Source: Conexibacter sp. CPCC 205762 (lineage in GTDB: Bacteria > Actinomycetota > Thermoleophilia > Solirubrobacterales > Solirubrobacteraceae). Taken from it: 33,234 nt of DNA. The position numbers and the translations under genes were made by a program. Location of the stretch: contig NZ_JAUTDN010000050.1 in assembly GCF_030646155.1 (NCBI RefSeq), forward strand, positions 1-33,234, read 5' to 3'. The notes beneath the pieces were generated by a model. It did no database searches and had not been told where the DNA came from. It saw only the letters and a list, made by a program, of their open reading frames with translations. Shown here one piece after another: positions 30,976-33,234 of this stretch. The stretch's first letter is position 1; every line of letters begins with the position of its first letter.

Positions 30976-33234
30976 CGCACGACGGCCGTGCTCGCGGCGA
31001 CGTTCGCGTCGCCGCCGTAGGCCACGGTCAGGCGGCGGCCGTCACGGATGCCCGGCAGCCTGATCGTCGATGTGCCGCCGCGCGCGGCCGTCAGCGTCGC
31101 GTTCGCGACGCGTCTGCCGCCCGCGCGCACGACGATCCGGCCCGCGGGCCGCAACGACGCCGGCGCGCCGACGATCGCGACGCGCACCGTCACCGTCGCC
31201 GGCCGCGTGCGCGTCGCCGGCGAGACCGTCGCGACGACGCGCGCGGACGCCTTGGCGATCCGCAGCCGCGCACCGCCCTCGGAGCCGGCGACCGCGCCGC
31301 CTCCGGCGAACGACGCCGTAACCGCCCGCGCTCCGGCGCGCAGGTCGCGCGGCAGCGCCACGCGCGTCCGCCCAGCCGCGTCGAGCGCCCGCGTCGCGAC
31401 CGCTCTGCCGTCGACCTTCACCGTCACCGGACCGCTCGCCGGCATGCCGTCGGCGCGGCGCACCGCGACCGTCACCGACCGCGCCGCGCCGTAGCGCGAC
31501 CGCTGGGCGGAGAGCGACAGGCGCGTCGTCGTGGTCACCGGGACGGCCGCCGGCGTCGCCGGGGGCGCCGGCGGCGCGATCGGCGCCGTCGGCGTCAGCG
31601 GCGGCGCGACGGGCGGGTCGACGGGCGGGTCGACCGGCCGCTCCGCGACCGTCACGGCGAACGGCAGGCTGAGTCTGCTCGTCACGCCCGTCGCGGTCAC
31701 GGTGTAGGTCCCGGGCGGCGTCGTCGCGGGCAGGCGGAAGGTCTGCTCGAGCAGCCGGCCGCCCTCGCCGTAGGCCGCGACGCCGAGGCTCTTGGCGGCG
31801 ATCGTCAATCCGGGGACGTCGGTCGTGAACCCGATCTGCTCCCCGAGCGCGGTGTTGAAGTACCACGATGAGAGCTTCACCTCGTCGCCCGCGAACAGCG
31901 GTCCGGGCGTGACGTTGGCGAAGATCCGCCGCTGGTCGTCGGTCGGCTCCGGCAGGCCGCTGCCGGCGAAGCTGAGCGGGATCAGCAGGTCGGGGATCCG
32001 CGCCGGGGTGAACGCGAGGTACGACTGCGTGCCGATCGCGTCGACGGTCCCCAGCTCGCCGTACCGCTCTGTCCCGGCGAAGAACCGCCCCTCCGGCACG
32101 GTCGCGCTCACCTCGACGACGTAGCTGCCCTCGAAGTTGACGTCGTAGATCTCGTTGACGTCGGCTGGGAGCAGGTCGCTCGCGGCCCAGAAGCCGTCGT
32201 GCAGCGACGGCGCCAGCGCGTGGACCGGCAGCTGCGGCAGCTGCACGCCGAATCTGTTCGTCGGGTTGTCGGTGTAGGTGACGAAGAGCCGCTCGCCGGC
32301 GGGATCGAGGTCGCGGGTCTTGGAGACGGTGATCCTGACGCCGGTCCGCGGGTCGGTGACGGTTCTCGCGGAGGCGTCGGCGGTCACGCCGGGATCGAGC
32401 ACGTCGAGCGTCGTGACGCGCTCGATCCCCGATCTCTGGCCGGTTGCGGTGAGCGTGTAGCGCCCCGGCTGCGACGGCACGTAGAACCCCTGGTTCGCGC
32501 TGAAGCTGTCGGCCGGGTCGTAGGGCAGCGCGCCGAACGTCGTGGGCGCGCGGGCGAGGTCGCGGACGGTCGCCTCCTGGCCCGCGGGGTCCTTCAGCGC
32601 GTAGCTGACCGTCTCGCCCGGCGCGAAGCCGGCGGTGGTCGCGTAGTTCCCGTTCGGCGCCGTGCTCGCCGGGTGGGCGAGCGAGAGATAGATCGTGTCG
32701 ATCTGCCGGTCGGCGTCGCCGTGGTCGGGCTGTCCCGTCGCGTACACCGGCACCAGCACGTTGTCGTACGATGCGCTGGTGCCGGTGCGGGGCTGCTGCG
32801 GGCGCTCGCTCGCGCCGCGGTCGCCGACGTTGACGTACAGCTGCCGTCTGAGCGGGTCGCCGAAGCGGGTGTCGAGCGTCAGCGGGAAGGTGACGCCGGC
32901 GGCGGTGGCCGCGGCGGCGGTCTCGTCCTCGTCGAACGTCTTCGGCGCGGGGCCGCCGAAGTAGGACGTGAGCCCGCCGGGGCTGAAGCCCGCGACCGGC
33001 GAGCGCATGCCCTCCGCGAAGTCGCGGACGGTGACGCTGATCGTGTCGCCGTCGGCCAGCCCCTCGTATCTGCTGAGCGTGACGCTCTGGCCGTAGGCGC
33101 CGGTGCAGGTGATGCCGGCGGCGCCCTCGGTCTGGCAGTTGGCCGGGACGCGCTGCGCGGCGGCGGCCGGCGCGGCGCCCGCGGCCAGCGACGCGGCGGC
33201 GGCTGTCGCGGCCGCCGCCCCCGCGGCGAGCGCG
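30972..33234 (-). CDS. Secreted surface protein with Ig-like C-terminal repeats (5' end outside window)
   Basis: The frame is open to the window edge, so the start codon lies beyond 33234. About 753 residues are visible. The first visible stretch is an Ala-rich signal-peptide core followed by QRVPANCQTEGAAGITCTG and LADGDTISVTVRDF, a secreted beta-rich domain with two Cys that may be disulfide-linked. A central region of roughly 450 residues has no family I recognise. Then come a Pro/Val-rich linker and two Ig-like repeats (TVKVDGRAVATRAL, GRIVVRAGGRRVANATL), the last ending the protein. An ATG at 33006-33008 is internal to the homologous region, so it is not the start. The stop overlaps the metalloprotease start, indicating an operon; the two products may act together outside the cell. 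Confidence 0.75.
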   Translation of the reverse strand, partial: ALAAGAAAATAAAASLAAGAAPAAAAQRVPANCQTEGAAGITCTGAYGQSVTLSRYEGLADGDTISVTVRDFAEGMRSPVAGFSPGGLTSYFGGPAPKTFDEDETAAAATAAGVTFPLTLDTRFGDPLRRQLYVNVGDRGASERPQQPRTGTSASYDNVLVPVYATGQPDHGDADRQIDTIYLSLAHPASTAPNGNYATTAGFAPGETVSYALKDPAGQEATVRDLARAPTTFGALPYDPADSFSANQGFYVPSQPGRYTLTATGQRSGIERVTTLDVLDPGVTADASARTVTDPRTGVRITVSKTRDLDPAGERLFVTYTDNPTNRFGVQLPQLPVHALAPSLHDGFWAASDLLPADVNEIYDVNFEGSYVVEVSATVPEGRFFAGTERYGELGTVDAIGTQSYLAFTPARIPDLLIPLSFAGSGLPEPTDDQRRIFANVTPGPLFAGDEVKLSSWYFNTALGEQIGFTTDVPGLTIAAKSLGVAAYGEGGRLLEQTFRLPATTPPGTYTVTATGVTSRLSLPFAVTVAERPVDPPVDPPVAPPLTPTAPIAPPAPPATPAAVPVTTTTRLSLSAQRSRYGAARSVTVAVRRADGMPASGPVTVKVDGRAVATRALDAAGRTRVALPRDLRAGARAVTASFAGGGAVAGSEGGARLRIAKASARVVATVSPATRTRPATVTVRVAIVGAPASLRPAGRIVVRAGGRRVANATLTAARGGTSTIRLPGIRDGRRLTVAYGGDANVAASTAVVR

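Noticed and set aside
33006..33008. ATG as the start of the last gene
   Set aside because: The frame continues upstream into a beta-rich domain and an Ala-rich signal-peptide core, so the true start lies beyond the window edge.
1..33234. CRISPR array, prophage or insertion sequence
   Set aside because: No regularly spaced direct repeats, integrase, transposase or terminal inverted repeats were found; the only short tandem repeats are coding low-complexity tracts.

Overview
This window is chromosomal DNA from a very GC-rich actinobacterium. Third codon positions are almost all G or C, ATGA start/stop overlaps are common, and secreted proteins end in Arg-rich Ig-like domains. Together these suggest the class Thermoleophilia (Solirubrobacterales, Conexibacter-like). 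That placement is inference from style; there is no rRNA here to prove it. I see no phage genes, transposases, tRNAs or CRISPR array. Most of the window is ordinary housekeeping and accessory metabolism.

Layout. (1) 1-3637 is part of a histidine-utilisation cluster: the Ala/Pro-rich tail of an unidentified upstream gene, a compact hutF (formiminoglutamate deiminase), an IclR regulator on the opposite strand, and hutH (histidine ammonia-lyase) with a Cys-Ser-Gly cofactor triad. (2) 3656-4945 holds a TetR repressor divergent from an HdeD-like membrane protein, with one GAACGNNCGTTC operator 22 nt in front of each start codon. (3) 4923-11874 is a divergent pair of large secreted proteins: a beta-helix/eight-Ig-module protein and a PD40 beta-propeller protein, with a GAAA-capped hairpin between them. 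(4) 11905-14482 carries redox and stress genes: a DJ-1/PfpI protein, an FAD/NAD reductase and an FMN-reductase/flavodoxin-like protein. (5) 14643-17132 is a translationally coupled lipid operon: PAP2 phosphatase, diacylglycerol-kinase-family protein and DUF1206 membrane protein. (6) 17181-20378 holds a zinc alcohol dehydrogenase, a ferritin-like protein with a candidate stress-sigma promoter, two decayed gene fragments (SRPBCC and a SigB/SigF-type sigma factor), and a Crp/Fnr regulator. (7) 20396-24789 holds a GCS2-family carboxylate-amine ligase with altered active-site motifs and two MFS transporters, the first behind a tandem operator. (8) 24915-28808 on the minus strand is an APH-like kinase, guanine deaminase (guaD) and an MFS transporter coupled to guaD, with a three-armed alternative hairpin before guaD. 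(9) 28852-33234 is a minus-strand pair of secreted proteins, a metzincin-type metalloprotease and an Ig-like surface protein whose start lies beyond the window.

Most noteworthy: the symmetric two-operator TetR switch; the tandem 17-bp-period operator before the MFS gene; the degenerate GCS2 enzyme; the two gene fragments at 18953-19424; the alternative hairpins ahead of guaD; and the coupled PAP2/DGK/DUF1206 operon. I found no clear evidence for a wholly new multi-gene system. The best candidates for undescribed biology are the regulatory elements and the secreted protein pairs.
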